Below are positions 23,872-33,950 of a stretch of DNA of 64,000 bases, one piece after another. Source of the DNA: Crossiella cryophila (GTDB lineage Bacteria > Actinomycetota > Actinomycetes > Mycobacteriales > Pseudonocardiaceae); the NCBI RefSeq assembly GCF_014204915.1, contig NZ_JACHMH010000001.1, positions 372,001 through 436,000 on the forward strand, in the 5' to 3' direction. Within the stretch, counting starts at the first letter, position 1; each line of letters opens with the position of its first letter. A program made the position numbers and the translations under genes. The notes under the pieces are model-generated. The model saw only the letters and a list, made by a program, of their open reading frames with translations. It did no database searches and was not told the DNA's origin.

Positions 23872-25407
23872 GTGAGCGGGACGGACGGAAACATGCGCGT
23901 CGAGGAGACGCTGCGCGACCTGTGGTCGTCGCGGCCACGGCGGCCCAAGGACGATCGCAAGATCGCCGGGGTGGCCGCCGCGATCGGCAATCGCTATGCG
24001 ATCGATCCGGTCGTGATCCGGGTCGGACTCGTGGTGACGGCGGTGTACGGCGGCATCGGGTTGATCGTCTACCTGGCCGGGTGGCTGTTGCTGCCTGGTC
24101 CGGAGGACCGGGTCTCCCCGCTGGAGTCGCTGCTCGGGCGGGGCCACAGCGCCACGCCCAAGGTGCTGACACTGCTGTTGCTCTTCGGCATGCTGCCCGC
24201 CTTCGGCTGGGCGGCCACCACCTTCATCGGCGGCATCTTCGCGCTGGTCATGGTGGTCGGACTGGCCTACCTGCTGCACCGCAGTCGCGGCAAGATGCCG
24301 GCGCCGCCACCGCCACCGGTGACGGGCTACGTGCCGCCACCGATGCCGATGCCACCCTTCCCCGCGCCGGAGACGACGACGTACCCCGTGCCCCCGGTCG
24401 CGCCGGACCAGCCGACCATGGACCTGCGGACCCCGGCGCCCGAGGCTCCGGAGACTCCGGCTGCCACGGAGACCACGCACACCGTCGACCTGGGCATCCA
24501 GCAGGAGCAGGTGACCAGCCGGGTCGAGCCGGTGGCCGAGACGAGCACCCAGGCCGCGGACGCGCCGGTGACCACCGAGCACCCGGCCGGGGCGCCCCAG
24601 TTCACCCAGTCGGTCAGCACGCCGGAGACCCCGGAGGCGCAGGCCCGCCGCGAGCAGCTGCCCGCGCCGAGCTTCCCGCCGGTGACCTACCCGGCCACCG
24701 GCACCCCGCCGCAGTGGGACCCGCTGGGCGCCGCGCCGTTCGCCTGGGACCTGCCGGAGCCGCGCCGCACCACCGAGGTGGAGGCCGAGCCGGAACCCAA
24801 GCGCAAGACCAGGGTCACCTCGGTGACGCTGGCGCTGGCCTTCATCGTGGGCAGCGTGTCCGGCATCCTGGCCGGGCTGGTGCCCTGGTTCACCGCGCCG
24901 CACGTGGTCGGCATGGTGGTCGCGGTGCTGGCCATCGGCACCCTGGTCGGGGCCTTCCGCGGCGGCGGCAGGCTGCTGGTGGTGCTGGGCTTCCCGGTGG
25001 CCATCGTGGCGATCGGGCTGACCGCCTCGCAGTACTGGACGCAGAGCGTCGGCGAGCGGAGCTTCCGGGTCACCTCGGCCAGCCAGCTGGAGCCGAACTA
25101 CCGGCTCGGCGCGGGCTCGATCGACCTGGACCTGAGCGCGCTGGACCTGAACGACCCCAAGGTCAACGCGAGCACCAGCATCGTGGTGGGCGCCGGGACG
25201 ATCCACGTGGTCGTGCCCAAGGACGTGGACCTCGACCTCTTCTGCAAGTCCGCGATCGGCTCGGTCCAGTGCCTTGGCAACGAGCGTGACGGCGGCGGCG
25301 AGGTCAAGTTGGACGACAACGGGGCCGACGGCCCCGGCGGCGGCAAGTTGCGGCTGCGCGCGGAAGTACAGGGACCGGGAAGCGTGGAGGTGCACCGTGT
25401 CGGCTGA
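23872..25407 (+). CDS. PspC-domain membrane protein with LiaF-like C-terminal domain (EsrI-like)
   Basis: A 511-residue protein. A PspC domain (about 20-85, KDDRKIAGVAAAIGNRYAID) with two spans, a third hydrophobic region to about 140, a long Pro/Thr/Glu linker (about 142-300), further spans (about 320-400) and a C-terminal domain (about 405-511) like the beta-helical DUF2154/LiaF domain (GAGSIDLDLSALDLN, VVGAGTIHVVVPKDVD). LiaF-like proteins inhibit the partner kinase until the membrane is stressed. GTG 23872 gives MSGTDGNMRVEETLRDLW. It diverges from the PspC histidine kinase across 122 bp and overlaps the next small gene by 11 bp. Confidence 0.88.
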   Translation: MSGTDGNMRVEETLRDLWSSRPRRPKDDRKIAGVAAAIGNRYAIDPVVIRVGLVVTAVYGGIGLIVYLAGWLLLPGPEDRVSPLESLLGRGHSATPKVLTLLLLFGMLPAFGWAATTFIGGIFALVMVVGLAYLLHRSRGKMPAPPPPPVTGYVPPPMPMPPFPAPETTTYPVPPVAPDQPTMDLRTPAPEAPETPAATETTHTVDLGIQQEQVTSRVEPVAETSTQAADAPVTTEHPAGAPQFTQSVSTPETPEAQARREQLPAPSFPPVTYPATGTPPQWDPLGAAPFAWDLPEPRRTTEVEAEPEPKRKTRVTSVTLALAFIVGSVSGILAGLVPWFTAPHVVGMVVAVLAIGTLVGAFRGGGRLLVVLGFPVAIVAIGLTASQYWTQSVGERSFRVTSASQLEPNYRLGAGSIDLDLSALDLNDPKVNASTSIVVGAGTIHVVVPKDVDLDLFCKSAIGSVQCLGNERDGGGEVKLDDNGADGPGGGKLRLRAEVQGPGSVEVHRVG

Positions 25408-25600
25408 TCAGCAGACCGAACGCAAGCCGAAGGCAAGCCTGTTCATGGTGTTGTTCGGGCTGTGCGGCCTCGGTGTCGCCGCCTACGCGCTCACCGACGG
25501 GGTCATCTGGCAGGTCGTGGACGTGCGCTGGGCGATCGCCGCCATCGCGTTGTTCATCGGACTGGCACTGCTCGGGAACTCCCTGCGTCCACGCAGGTAG
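25397..25600 (+). CDS. 67-residue two-span membrane protein coupled to the PspC/LiaF gene
   Basis: A small protein with a short Lys-rich N-terminus and two hydrophobic segments (about residues 14-33 and 42-60), ending RPRR. GTG 25397 lies 6 nt after TGGAGG and overlaps the end of the upstream gene by 11 bp, so it is co-translated with it. No family was recognised. Its place at the end of the inhibitor-type gene of an envelope-stress module suggests a small membrane modulator, which is inference. Confidence 0.75.
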   Translation: MSADQQTERKPKASLFMVLFGLCGLGVAAYALTDGVIWQVVDVRWAIAAIALFIGLALLGNSLRPRR

Positions 25601-25687
25601 GAGACCTCCCGGAAATCAAATCGATACTGAATTCACGTTTGACCCGATTGCGTCGCCCAGGTGGTTTCTTCCCACCGGAGCGGCGCA

Positions 25688-25717
25688 TTCGGCTTTTTCG
25701 ATCCTTCTCTGTATTAA
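25688..25717 (+). promoter_or_regulatory. Promoter candidate for a leaderless LacI-family gene
   Basis: TTCGGC (25688-25693) and TATTAA (25712-25717) are 18 bp apart in an AT-rich island. The start predicted about 7 nt later coincides with GTG 25725, and no ribosome site is present, implying a leaderless mRNA. Confidence 0.5.
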
Positions 25718-25724
25718 TAGCGGG

Positions 25725-26762
25725 GTGAAGACGCCGCCAGCCCTGCACGGAATCGGCCGCCCCACCCTGGAGGACGTGGCCGCGGTGGCGGGTGTGTCCC
25801 GCGCGACCGTGTCCCGGGTGATCAACGACTCGCCCAGGGTGAGCCCGGAGGCGCGCGAGTCGGTGCAGGAGGCGGTGCGCCAGCTCGGCTACGTGCCGAA
25901 CAAGGCGGCCAGGACGCTGGTCACCCGGCGCACCGAGGCCATCGCGCTGGTGTTGTCGGAGAAGGAGAACAAGGTCTTCGACGACCCGCACTTCGCCACC
26001 GTGGTGCGCACCGCCACCGAGGAGCTGTCCACCATGGACACCCAGATGGTGCTGATGCTGACCCAGGACGAGACCACGCACGCCAGGGTGCTGCGCTTCC
26101 TCGGCGGCGGGCACGTGGACGGCGCGCTGCTGCTGGCCCCGCACAAGCGGGACCCGCTGCCGGAGGCGGTGGCCAACCTGCCCATCCCGGTGGTCTTCGG
26201 CGGCAAGCTGTGGCTGCCGGAGGACGGCCTGCACCTGGTGGACAACGACAACGTGGGCGGCGCCCGGATGGCCACCGAGCACCTGCTCGGCCTGGGCCGC
26301 CGGACCGTGGTGACCATCACCGGCCCGTCGGATGAGAAGGCCGCGCTGGACCGGCTGGCCGGCTGGCAGCAGGCGATGAGCGCGGATCAGGACCGGGTCG
26401 CGCGGCTGAGCGCCTGCGGGGAGTTCACCCGGCAGGGTGGCGAGCAGGCCATGCGGGAACTGCTGGCCAGGGTGCCCGAGCTGGACGGGGTGTTCGCGGC
26501 GAACGACCTGATGGCCGACGGCGCGCTGCGGGTGCTGCGCGCGGCGGGCCGCCGGGTGCCCGAGGAGATCGCGGTGATCGGCTTCGACGACCAGCCCGCG
26601 GTGGCCCCGCTGGCCGATCCGCCGCTGACCACCATCCGGCAGCACCCCGGCGAGCAGATGCGCCGGATGGTGCAGATCCTGCTCCGGCTGGTCGCCGGGG
26701 AGGACGTCCCGCCCGGCCGGGAGATCCTCCCGACCGAGCTGATCCGCCGCGCTTCCGCCTGA
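25725..26762 (+). CDS. LacI family transcriptional regulator
   Basis: A 345-residue LacI/GalR regulator. The N-terminal HTH and hinge read PTLEDVAAVAGVSRATVSRV and QLGYVPNKAARTL; the C-terminal sugar-binding periplasmic-like domain (about 65-345) contains VDNDNVGGARMATEHLLGLG and VIGFDD. No sugar transporter or glycosidase lies nearby, so the regulated genes are elsewhere or the ligand is not a sugar. GTG 25725 is probably leaderless. The gene converges on guaA, with a complex repeat between them (26764-26866). Confidence 0.92.
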   Translation: MKTPPALHGIGRPTLEDVAAVAGVSRATVSRVINDSPRVSPEARESVQEAVRQLGYVPNKAARTLVTRRTEAIALVLSEKENKVFDDPHFATVVRTATEELSTMDTQMVLMLTQDETTHARVLRFLGGGHVDGALLLAPHKRDPLPEAVANLPIPVVFGGKLWLPEDGLHLVDNDNVGGARMATEHLLGLGRRTVVTITGPSDEKAALDRLAGWQQAMSADQDRVARLSACGEFTRQGGEQAMRELLARVPELDGVFAANDLMADGALRVLRAAGRRVPEEIAVIGFDDQPAVAPLADPPLTTIRQHPGEQMRRMVQILLRLVAGEDVPPGREILPTELIRRASA

Positions 26763-26763
26763 C

Positions 26764-26866
26764 CCGTCCCACAACGGCCAACACCCCGTACAAGAACGGC
26801 CAACACTCCGGGCGGTTTTGGCTGCTGCCGGAGTGTTGGCCGTTGTGGGACGGGGTGTTGGCCGTT
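26764..26866. repeat. Four copies of AACGGCCAACAC in inverted pairs between lacI-type gene and guaA
   Basis: The 12-mer occurs at 26773-26784 and 26795-26806, and inverted at 26833-26844 and 26855-26866. Copies 1 and 3 lie within perfect 21-bp arms (26764-26784 with 26833-26853); copies 1 and 4 pair over 17 bp; copies 2 and 3 pair with an extended CTCCGG. These are alternative stems between converging genes, so a bidirectional terminator is likely, but the fourfold repeat is more elaborate than a simple hairpin. Confidence 0.75.
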
Positions 26867-26875
26867 ATGGGGCGG

Positions 26876-28450
<1,575 letters not shown>

Positions 28451-28528
28451 CGTGGCGAACCTCCAGGTCAGGACCGGGATCGGGGAAATCGATTCTCCCA
28501 GCCGCACGGGCCCGGTTAACGTCCGGGG

Positions 28529-29236
28529 GTGGAGCAGGAGCAGCAGCTGGGCGCGGGCGTGACGCAGGTCGCGCGGGCCGGGGACACGGTTCGACGCACC
28601 GCCAGCGGGTGGACACCCGCCGTGCACGAACTGCTGCGTGGTCTGCGCACCGCCGGGTTCACCGAGGCGCCGGAGCCGCTGGGCTTCGACGAGCAGGGCC
28701 GGGAGGTGCTCAGCTTCGTGCCGGGCGAGGTCGGCGACGACCCGCGCGGCGAGGCGGCGGTGATCTCGGCGGCCCGGTTGCTGCGGCGGTTCCACGACGC
28801 GAGCGCGACCCTGGTGGACCGGCTGCCGCACACCGGCTGGCAGTTCCCGGCGCTGGACCCGGCCGAGGTGATCGTGCACGGGGACTTCGCGCCGTACAAC
28901 CTGGCCTTCGCCGGGCAGGACGCGGTCGGCGTGATCGACTTCGACACGGCCCGGCCGGGTCCGCGCTGGTGGGACATCGCCTACTCGGCCTACCGGTTCA
29001 GCCCGCTGCCGGACTTCGCGCACCGGGCGGACCTGTTCTGCACGGCCTACGGGCGTGAGCTTGCCGAGCCGGAGCTGCTGCCCGGCCGGGTGGTGATCTT
29101 CCTGCGCTGGCTGGCCGGGCTGATCAGGGAGCAGGCCGCGGCGGGTCACCCGGCCTTCAGCCAGCACCTGGCCGAGGGCCACGACCTGGGCTATCTGGCC
29201 GACGCCGAGCGGATCGCCGGGATCACCCTGTGCTGA
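28529..29236 (+). CDS. APH family phosphotransferase
   Basis: A 235-residue aminoglycoside-phosphotransferase/choline-kinase fold protein. The catalytic loop is [12 protein letters not shown] (HGD-x4-N) and the metal-binding motif is [10 protein letters not shown] (DFD). The N-lobe is short compared with true aminoglycoside kinases, and the protein is at the small end of the family, so a small-molecule kinase rather than a resistance enzyme is likely. GTG 28529 starts the gene, which diverges from guaA. It is followed after 27 bp by an aldehyde dehydrogenase gene, perhaps in one transcript. Substrate unknown. Confidence 0.88.
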   Translation: MEQEQQLGAGVTQVARAGDTVRRTASGWTPAVHELLRGLRTAGFTEAPEPLGFDEQGREVLSFVPGEVGDDPRGEAAVISAARLLRRFHDASATLVDRLPHTGWQFPALDPAEVIVHGDFAPYNLAFAGQDAVGVIDFDTARPGPRWWDIAYSAYRFSPLPDFAHRADLFCTAYGRELAEPELLPGRVVIFLRWLAGLIREQAAAGHPAFSQHLAEGHDLGYLADAERIAGITLC

Positions 29237-29263
29237 GGCCGGGGGCAGGCTTACGGTGATTCC

Positions 29264-30721
29264 ATGACCGACCTCGAGCCCCCGAAACCCCGCCCGTCCT
29301 GGATCGCCGGCATCGCCGAACCCGGGGTCACCGAACTGGTCGTGCGCCATCCCTTCGACGGCAGCGAGGTCGCCACCGTCGGGGTGCCAGGACCGGAGCA
29401 GGTCGAGCGCGCCGTGGCCGCGGCCGCCGCGGTGTTCACCGAGTTCCGCTCCTCCCCCGCGCACCTGCGGGCCAACGCGCTGGCGCACGTCTCCCAGCGG
29501 CTGGCCGAGCGCACCGAGGAGATCGCCGAGATCATCACCGCCGAGAACGGCAAGCCGCTGAAGTGGGCGGTCGGCGAGGTCGGCCGCGCGGTGCACACCT
29601 TCCGGCTGGCCGCCGAGGAGGCCCGCCGGTTCACCGGCGAGCTGACCAGGCTGGACACCGATCCGGCCGCCGAGGGCCGGGTGGCGATGATCAAGCGCAT
29701 CCCGCGTGGCCCGGTGCTGGGCATCTCGCCGTTCAACTTCCCGCTCAACCTGGTCGCGCACAAGGTCGCCCCGGCGCTGGCGGTGGGCGCGCCGATCATC
29801 ATCAAGCCCGCCCCGCGCACCCCGCTGACCGCGCTGATCCTTGGCGAGATCCTGGCCGAGACCGATCTGCCGGCCGGCGCGTTCTCGGTGCTGCCGGTGG
29901 GCAACGAGGCGACCGCGGCGCTGGTCAAGGACGAGCGGCTGCCGGTGGTCAGCTTCACCGGCTCCGGGCCGGTGGGCTTCTCGATCATGGACTCGGCGCC
30001 GCGCAAGCACGTGGTGCTGGAGCTGGGCGGCAACGCGGCCGCGGTGGTCTGCGGGGACTGGAGTTCCGAGCCGGATCTGGACTTCGCGGCCAAGCGGATC
30101 GCGTTGTTCAGCAACTACCAGGCCGGGCAGTCCTGCATCGCGGTGCAGCGGGTGCTGGTGGACCGCTCGGTGTACGAGGACTTCCTGCCCCGGCTGGTCG
30201 GCGCGGTCGGCGCGCTGCGCACCGGCAGCCCGCACGACCCGGACGTGGAGGTCGGCCCGCTGGTCGACGTGGCCGCGGCCGAGCGGGTGGAGCAGTGGAT
30301 CTCCGAGGCGGCCGAGGCCGGGGCGAAGATCCTGGCCGGTGGCACCAGGGACGGGTCAACGGTGGCGCCGACGGTGCTCACCGAGGTGCCCAAGGACGCC
30401 AAGGTCTGGTGCGAGGAGGTCTTCGGGCCGGTGCTCGCGGTGGCCGCGGTGGACGGCGTGGACGAGGCCTTCGCCGAGGTCAACAACTCCGCGTACGGGT
30501 TGCAGGCCGGGGTGTTCACGCACGACATCCAGACCGCGTTCCGGGCGGGCACCGAGCTGGAGGTGGGCGGCGTGATCATCGGCGACGTGCCGTCCTACCG
30601 CGCGGACCAGCTGCCCTACGGCGGCGTGAAGGGCTCCGGCGTCGGGCGCGAGGGCGTGCGCACCACGATGACCGATTTCACCGAGGAGCGGGTGGTGGTG
30701 CTCACCGGCGTCAGCTGGTGA
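29264..30721 (+). CDS. Aldehyde dehydrogenase family protein
   Basis: A 485-residue NAD(P)-dependent aldehyde dehydrogenase. The active-site Cys is about residue 291 ([11 protein letters not shown]) and the general base Glu about 253 (VLELGGN). The cofactor-binding segment [13 protein letters not shown] and the C-terminal [14 protein letters not shown] are intact. The [18 protein letters not shown] segment places it with succinate-semialdehyde or phosphonate-pathway ALDHs rather than betaine-aldehyde enzymes. The substrate is not certain. It overlaps the convergent FAD-oxidoreductase gene by 11 bp and may be co-transcribed with the phosphotransferase upstream. Confidence 0.93.
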   Translation: MTDLEPPKPRPSWIAGIAEPGVTELVVRHPFDGSEVATVGVPGPEQVERAVAAAAAVFTEFRSSPAHLRANALAHVSQRLAERTEEIAEIITAENGKPLKWAVGEVGRAVHTFRLAAEEARRFTGELTRLDTDPAAEGRVAMIKRIPRGPVLGISPFNFPLNLVAHKVAPALAVGAPIIIKPAPRTPLTALILGEILAETDLPAGAFSVLPVGNEATAALVKDERLPVVSFTGSGPVGFSIMDSAPRKHVVLELGGNAAAVVCGDWSSEPDLDFAAKRIALFSNYQAGQSCIAVQRVLVDRSVYEDFLPRLVGAVGALRTGSPHDPDVEVGPLVDVAAAERVEQWISEAAEAGAKILAGGTRDGSTVAPTVLTEVPKDAKVWCEEVFGPVLAVAAVDGVDEAFAEVNNSAYGLQAGVFTHDIQTAFRAGTELEVGGVIIGDVPSYRADQLPYGGVKGSGVGREGVRTTMTDFTEERVVVLTGVSW

Positions 30722-32180
30722 GTCCCTGGGCGAAGCGGAACACGCCGTCCGGGTCGTACCGGGCGGCGGCCGCGCGCAGCCGGGCCAGGTTCGGGCCGTA
30801 GTAGGCCTGCGCCCAGTCCCGCTGCGCCGGGTCGAGGTAGTTGACGTAGCTGCCCTTGCCGACCAGGCCGGGCAGCGCGGTCTGCACGTCGGTGACCGCG
30901 CTGGTCTGCCTGGCCGCGTCGGCGCGTTCGGCCGGGGCGTAGATCTGCACGCTGGCCAGGGCCTTGCGGTGCGGGAAGGCGGTGTCGGCCACGCCGACGT
31001 CGCCGACCGCGCCGCCGAGGCCGTCGAAGAGCAGGTCCATCTTGCGGCCCTGGATCTGGCCGACCACCTGGTCCAGGCCGGTGATCTTGTGTTCCATGAT
31101 CCGGGAGGCGGCGGCGAAGCCCTCGCGCCTGCCGCCGCCGCTGCCCGCGAAGTGCCGCATCGCGTCCAGGTAGCCCTTGGGCTGCACCAGCCGCTGGCCA
31201 GGACGGGCTCCACTGGCGCTGATCAGCCGGTCCAGCAACGGGTTCAGCCCGGCCGCGCCGCCGACGTAGCACCCGGCCACCACCGGCACCGGGGGCGCGC
31301 CGCCGAGCAGGTGGCAGATCGACCACAGCTCGGGCGCGGCGGTGGTGATCCAGTCCTGCCAGGCGCCGAGCACCGCGGCCCCGGACCCGGCCGGGAAGCG
31401 CAGCGAGAACACGGTCAGCCCCGGCGCGGGCACGGTGCCGAACTCGAACTGGGTGACGACGGCCAGGTTGCCGCCACCGCCGCCGCGCAGCGCCCAGAAC
31501 AGCTCCTGCTCGGAATCGGCAGAGGCGGTGCGCAGCGAGCCGTCCGGCAGCACCACCTGGGCGGAGCGGAGGTGGTCGCAGGTGAGGCCGAATTTCCGGG
31601 CCAGCACGCCGATCCCGCCGCCGAGGGTGAGTCCGGCGATGCCCACCGAGGGGCAGGACCCGGCGGGCAGCGCACGCCCGGCGCGGGCCAGTGCGGTGTA
31701 GACGTCGGCGAGTTTGGCGCCGGCGCCGATGCTCACGGTGCCGTCCGGCCGCACCCGCACGGCGTTCATCGGCGAGACGTCCAGCACCAGCCCGCCGGCA
31801 GGCGCGCTGTACCCGGCGTAGCTGTGCCCGCCGCTGCGCGCGGCCACCGGGAGCTTGGCCCGGCGGACCACGTCCAGGCAGGCCTGCACCTGCTCGGGGG
31901 TGCCGCAGCGGGCCAGCGCGGCGGGCGGGGCCGGGCTGAGCGCGGAGTTGAACGGGGACCAGGCGTTGCCGAACTCCGGGTCCGAGGGCAGCAGCAGGCT
32001 GACCTTGCCGCGCAGACCCGCCCAGTCCGGCGGCGGGGGCGGGCCGGTGCTGCCGGGCGGGGGCGGCGCGCTGCCACTGGTGGTGGTGCTGATCGGGGCG
32101 GTCTCACCGCTGCCGCACGCGCCGGTGGCCAGTGCCGCGGCGCCGATCCCGGCCAGCCGCAGGAATCCACGACGGTCCAT
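30711..32180 (-). CDS. Tat-exported FAD-linked (BBE-type) oxidoreductase
   Basis: A 489-residue PCMH/berberine-bridge-like oxidase. The N-terminus MDRRGFLRLAGIGAAALATG is a twin-arginine signal, with Cys soon after that could be lipidated (imperfect lipobox). The FAD-binding_4 domain has ARSGGHSYAGYS, whose His is the usual covalent flavin anchor, and GIAGLTLGGGIG. The C-terminal BBE region YVNYLDPAQRDWAQAYYGPN binds flavin. Such enzymes oxidise sugars, alkaloids or other alcohols at the cell surface. ATG 32180 has AGGAGG upstream. The true substrate is unknown. Confidence 0.9.
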   Translation of the reverse strand: MDRRGFLRLAGIGAAALATGACGSGETAPISTTTSGSAPPPPGSTGPPPPPDWAGLRGKVSLLLPSDPEFGNAWSPFNSALSPAPPAALARCGTPEQVQACLDVVRRAKLPVAARSGGHSYAGYSAPAGGLVLDVSPMNAVRVRPDGTVSIGAGAKLADVYTALARAGRALPAGSCPSVGIAGLTLGGGIGVLARKFGLTCDHLRSAQVVLPDGSLRTASADSEQELFWALRGGGGGNLAVVTQFEFGTVPAPGLTVFSLRFPAGSGAAVLGAWQDWITTAAPELWSICHLLGGAPPVPVVAGCYVGGAAGLNPLLDRLISASGARPGQRLVQPKGYLDAMRHFAGSGGGRREGFAAASRIMEHKITGLDQVVGQIQGRKMDLLFDGLGGAVGDVGVADTAFPHRKALASVQIYAPAERADAARQTSAVTDVQTALPGLVGKGSYVNYLDPAQRDWAQAYYGPNLARLRAAAARYDPDGVFRFAQGLTS

Positions 32181-32242
32181 CCGTTCACCTCCTGCCGTAC
32201 AGGAGACGCCTGATGGGGTGCCCGCGTTGGGTGTAAGCCCGG

Positions 32243-33787
32243 TCACCACCCGGTCGCGCGACGCAACGCGCTGACCAGCCCGGCGCCGAGGTCCCCTGCC
32301 CGCAGCACCGCGGCCAGGTGACCGTCCGGCCGGACCAGCGCGGCCGAGCCCGGCGGCATCCGCAGCGCCTCGGCCAGCGCGCCGCCGTCGGATGCCTCCT
32401 CCAGCGGCTGCACGTGCACCGGCGGGCCCTTGGGGATGCGCGGCCGGGAGGCCACGGTGAGCAGGTGGAACTCGGGGCCGAAGTGCGGGCGTAGTCGCCC
32501 GTGGCCGGTCAGCGGGGCATCCGGGCAGAGCACGCCGGGCAGGGGCGGCCTGGCCTCGCCGGGATCACGCGGGAAGGCGGAGATCTCGGTGGGCTGGGCG
32601 GGCGTGGTCAGCGGGGAGTCCAGGTAGTAGAAGGGCTCGGCCAGCTTGCCGGAGTCGATCTTGGCGCGGGCCGCGGCCTCGCGCACACTGCGTTCCAGCA
32701 CGTCCCGGCGGTAGGCCTGCTCGGCACCGGTGCGCGGCACCAGGAAGCGCATGGTCTCGCCGGTGACCCGCAGGTTCTCCCTGGCCGCTGCCCGGCGTTC
32801 GGCGTCGTAGGAGTGCAGCAGCACCGGTCCGCCCCAGCCTGCCCGGTCGAAGGCGATCTTCCAGGCGGCGTTCTCCGCGTCCGCGATGCCGGAGTTGAGC
32901 CCGCGCGCGCCGAAAGGGCTCATCACGTGCGCGGCGTCCCCGGCCAGCAGCACCCGGCCGATCCGCATCGCGGGCACGCAGCGCTGGTGGAAGCGGTAGA
33001 CCGAGGCCCATTCCAGCTCGTAGTCGGCATCCCCGACCACCGAGCGGACCAGCGTCTCCAGCCCGCCGTTGGCGCGCTGCTCGGTCAGGTCGAAGTCATC
33101 CGGCACCTGCCAGTCGATCCGCCAGCGGCCGTTGGGCTGCGGGTGCACCAGCACCTGGCGGCCGGGGTTGGCGGGCGGATCGAAGTAGAAGCGGCGTTCC
33201 GCGGCGTGGGTGAGCGGGGCGCAGATGTCGGCGATGAGGAACTTGTCCCGGAAGCTGTAGCCCTGGAACGGCAGGTCGAGCAGCTGGCGGACCAGCGAGC
33301 GCGGGCCGTCGGCGGCCAGGCAGTGGCTGCCGCGGAAGGTGCGTTCGCCCACCGGCGCGGCCACGGTGACCTCGACGCTGTCCCGGTTCTGGCTCAGTCC
33401 GACCACCTTGTGCGCCAGGTGCACGGTGATCAGCGGCTCGGCCGCGACCCGCTCGTCCAGCAGCCGTTCCAGGTCGGTCTGCGGCAGGTTCACGAACGGC
33501 GGGAAGCCCGGCCGGTGCGGCAGTCGGACGGTGAGCACCTCGTGCTCGCGGTAGTAGGTGCGGCCGGTGTGCCAGGTGACCCCGGCCTCGGCCACCCGCT
33601 GGCCGAGCCCGACCCGCTCCAGGATGTCCAGCACATCGCCCTGCACGCAGATGGACCGGCTGCCGACGGCGGAGCGCCGGGGGGCCGCCTCCAGCACGAT
33701 GCTCGGCACTCCGGCCCTGGCCAGGAGCAGCGCGCCCATCAGTCCGACCGGGCCGCCGCCGACCACGAGCACACACTCCGCACTCAT
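32243..33787 (-). CDS. FAD-dependent aromatic hydroxylase (MhpA/PHBH-like monooxygenase)
   Basis: A 514-residue class A flavoprotein monooxygenase. The dinucleotide fold VLVVGGGPVGLMGALLLARA starts the protein; the second FAD motif GDAAHVMSPFGARGLNSGI and the conserved DG sequence (AADGPRS) are present. The C-terminal thioredoxin-like region of about 120 residues is typical of MhpA or polyketide hydroxylases. Likely reaction: NAD(P)H-dependent ring hydroxylation. ATG 33787. It is on the same strand as the BBE oxidase 62 bp downstream, so both may act in one oxidative route; this is inference. Confidence 0.9.
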   Translation of the reverse strand: MSAECVLVVGGGPVGLMGALLLARAGVPSIVLEAAPRRSAVGSRSICVQGDVLDILERVGLGQRVAEAGVTWHTGRTYYREHEVLTVRLPHRPGFPPFVNLPQTDLERLLDERVAAEPLITVHLAHKVVGLSQNRDSVEVTVAAPVGERTFRGSHCLAADGPRSLVRQLLDLPFQGYSFRDKFLIADICAPLTHAAERRFYFDPPANPGRQVLVHPQPNGRWRIDWQVPDDFDLTEQRANGGLETLVRSVVGDADYELEWASVYRFHQRCVPAMRIGRVLLAGDAAHVMSPFGARGLNSGIADAENAAWKIAFDRAGWGGPVLLHSYDAERRAAARENLRVTGETMRFLVPRTGAEQAYRRDVLERSVREAAARAKIDSGKLAEPFYYLDSPLTTPAQPTEISAFPRDPGEARPPLPGVLCPDAPLTGHGRLRPHFGPEFHLLTVASRPRIPKGPPVHVQPLEEASDGGALAEALRMPPGSAALVRPDGHLAAVLRAGDLGAGLVSALRRATGW

Positions 33788-33950
33788 GCCCGCTCCCTGA
33801 CGTCCTCTATCGGCTGATCCATCCCCACACTGTGCCAGCGGTCACACTCGCGCGGAACATTCCGTGATGGATCAGCTACATGCCGTACCCCAACGGCCGA
33901 GATCGTCACCATTCCGCCCACTGAGCGTGATCTCCAGGGGCGGAACGGCC

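Noticed and set aside
28529-29236. An aminoglycoside resistance kinase
   Set aside because: Only the general APH catalytic motifs are present; the protein is short and not close to a known resistance enzyme.
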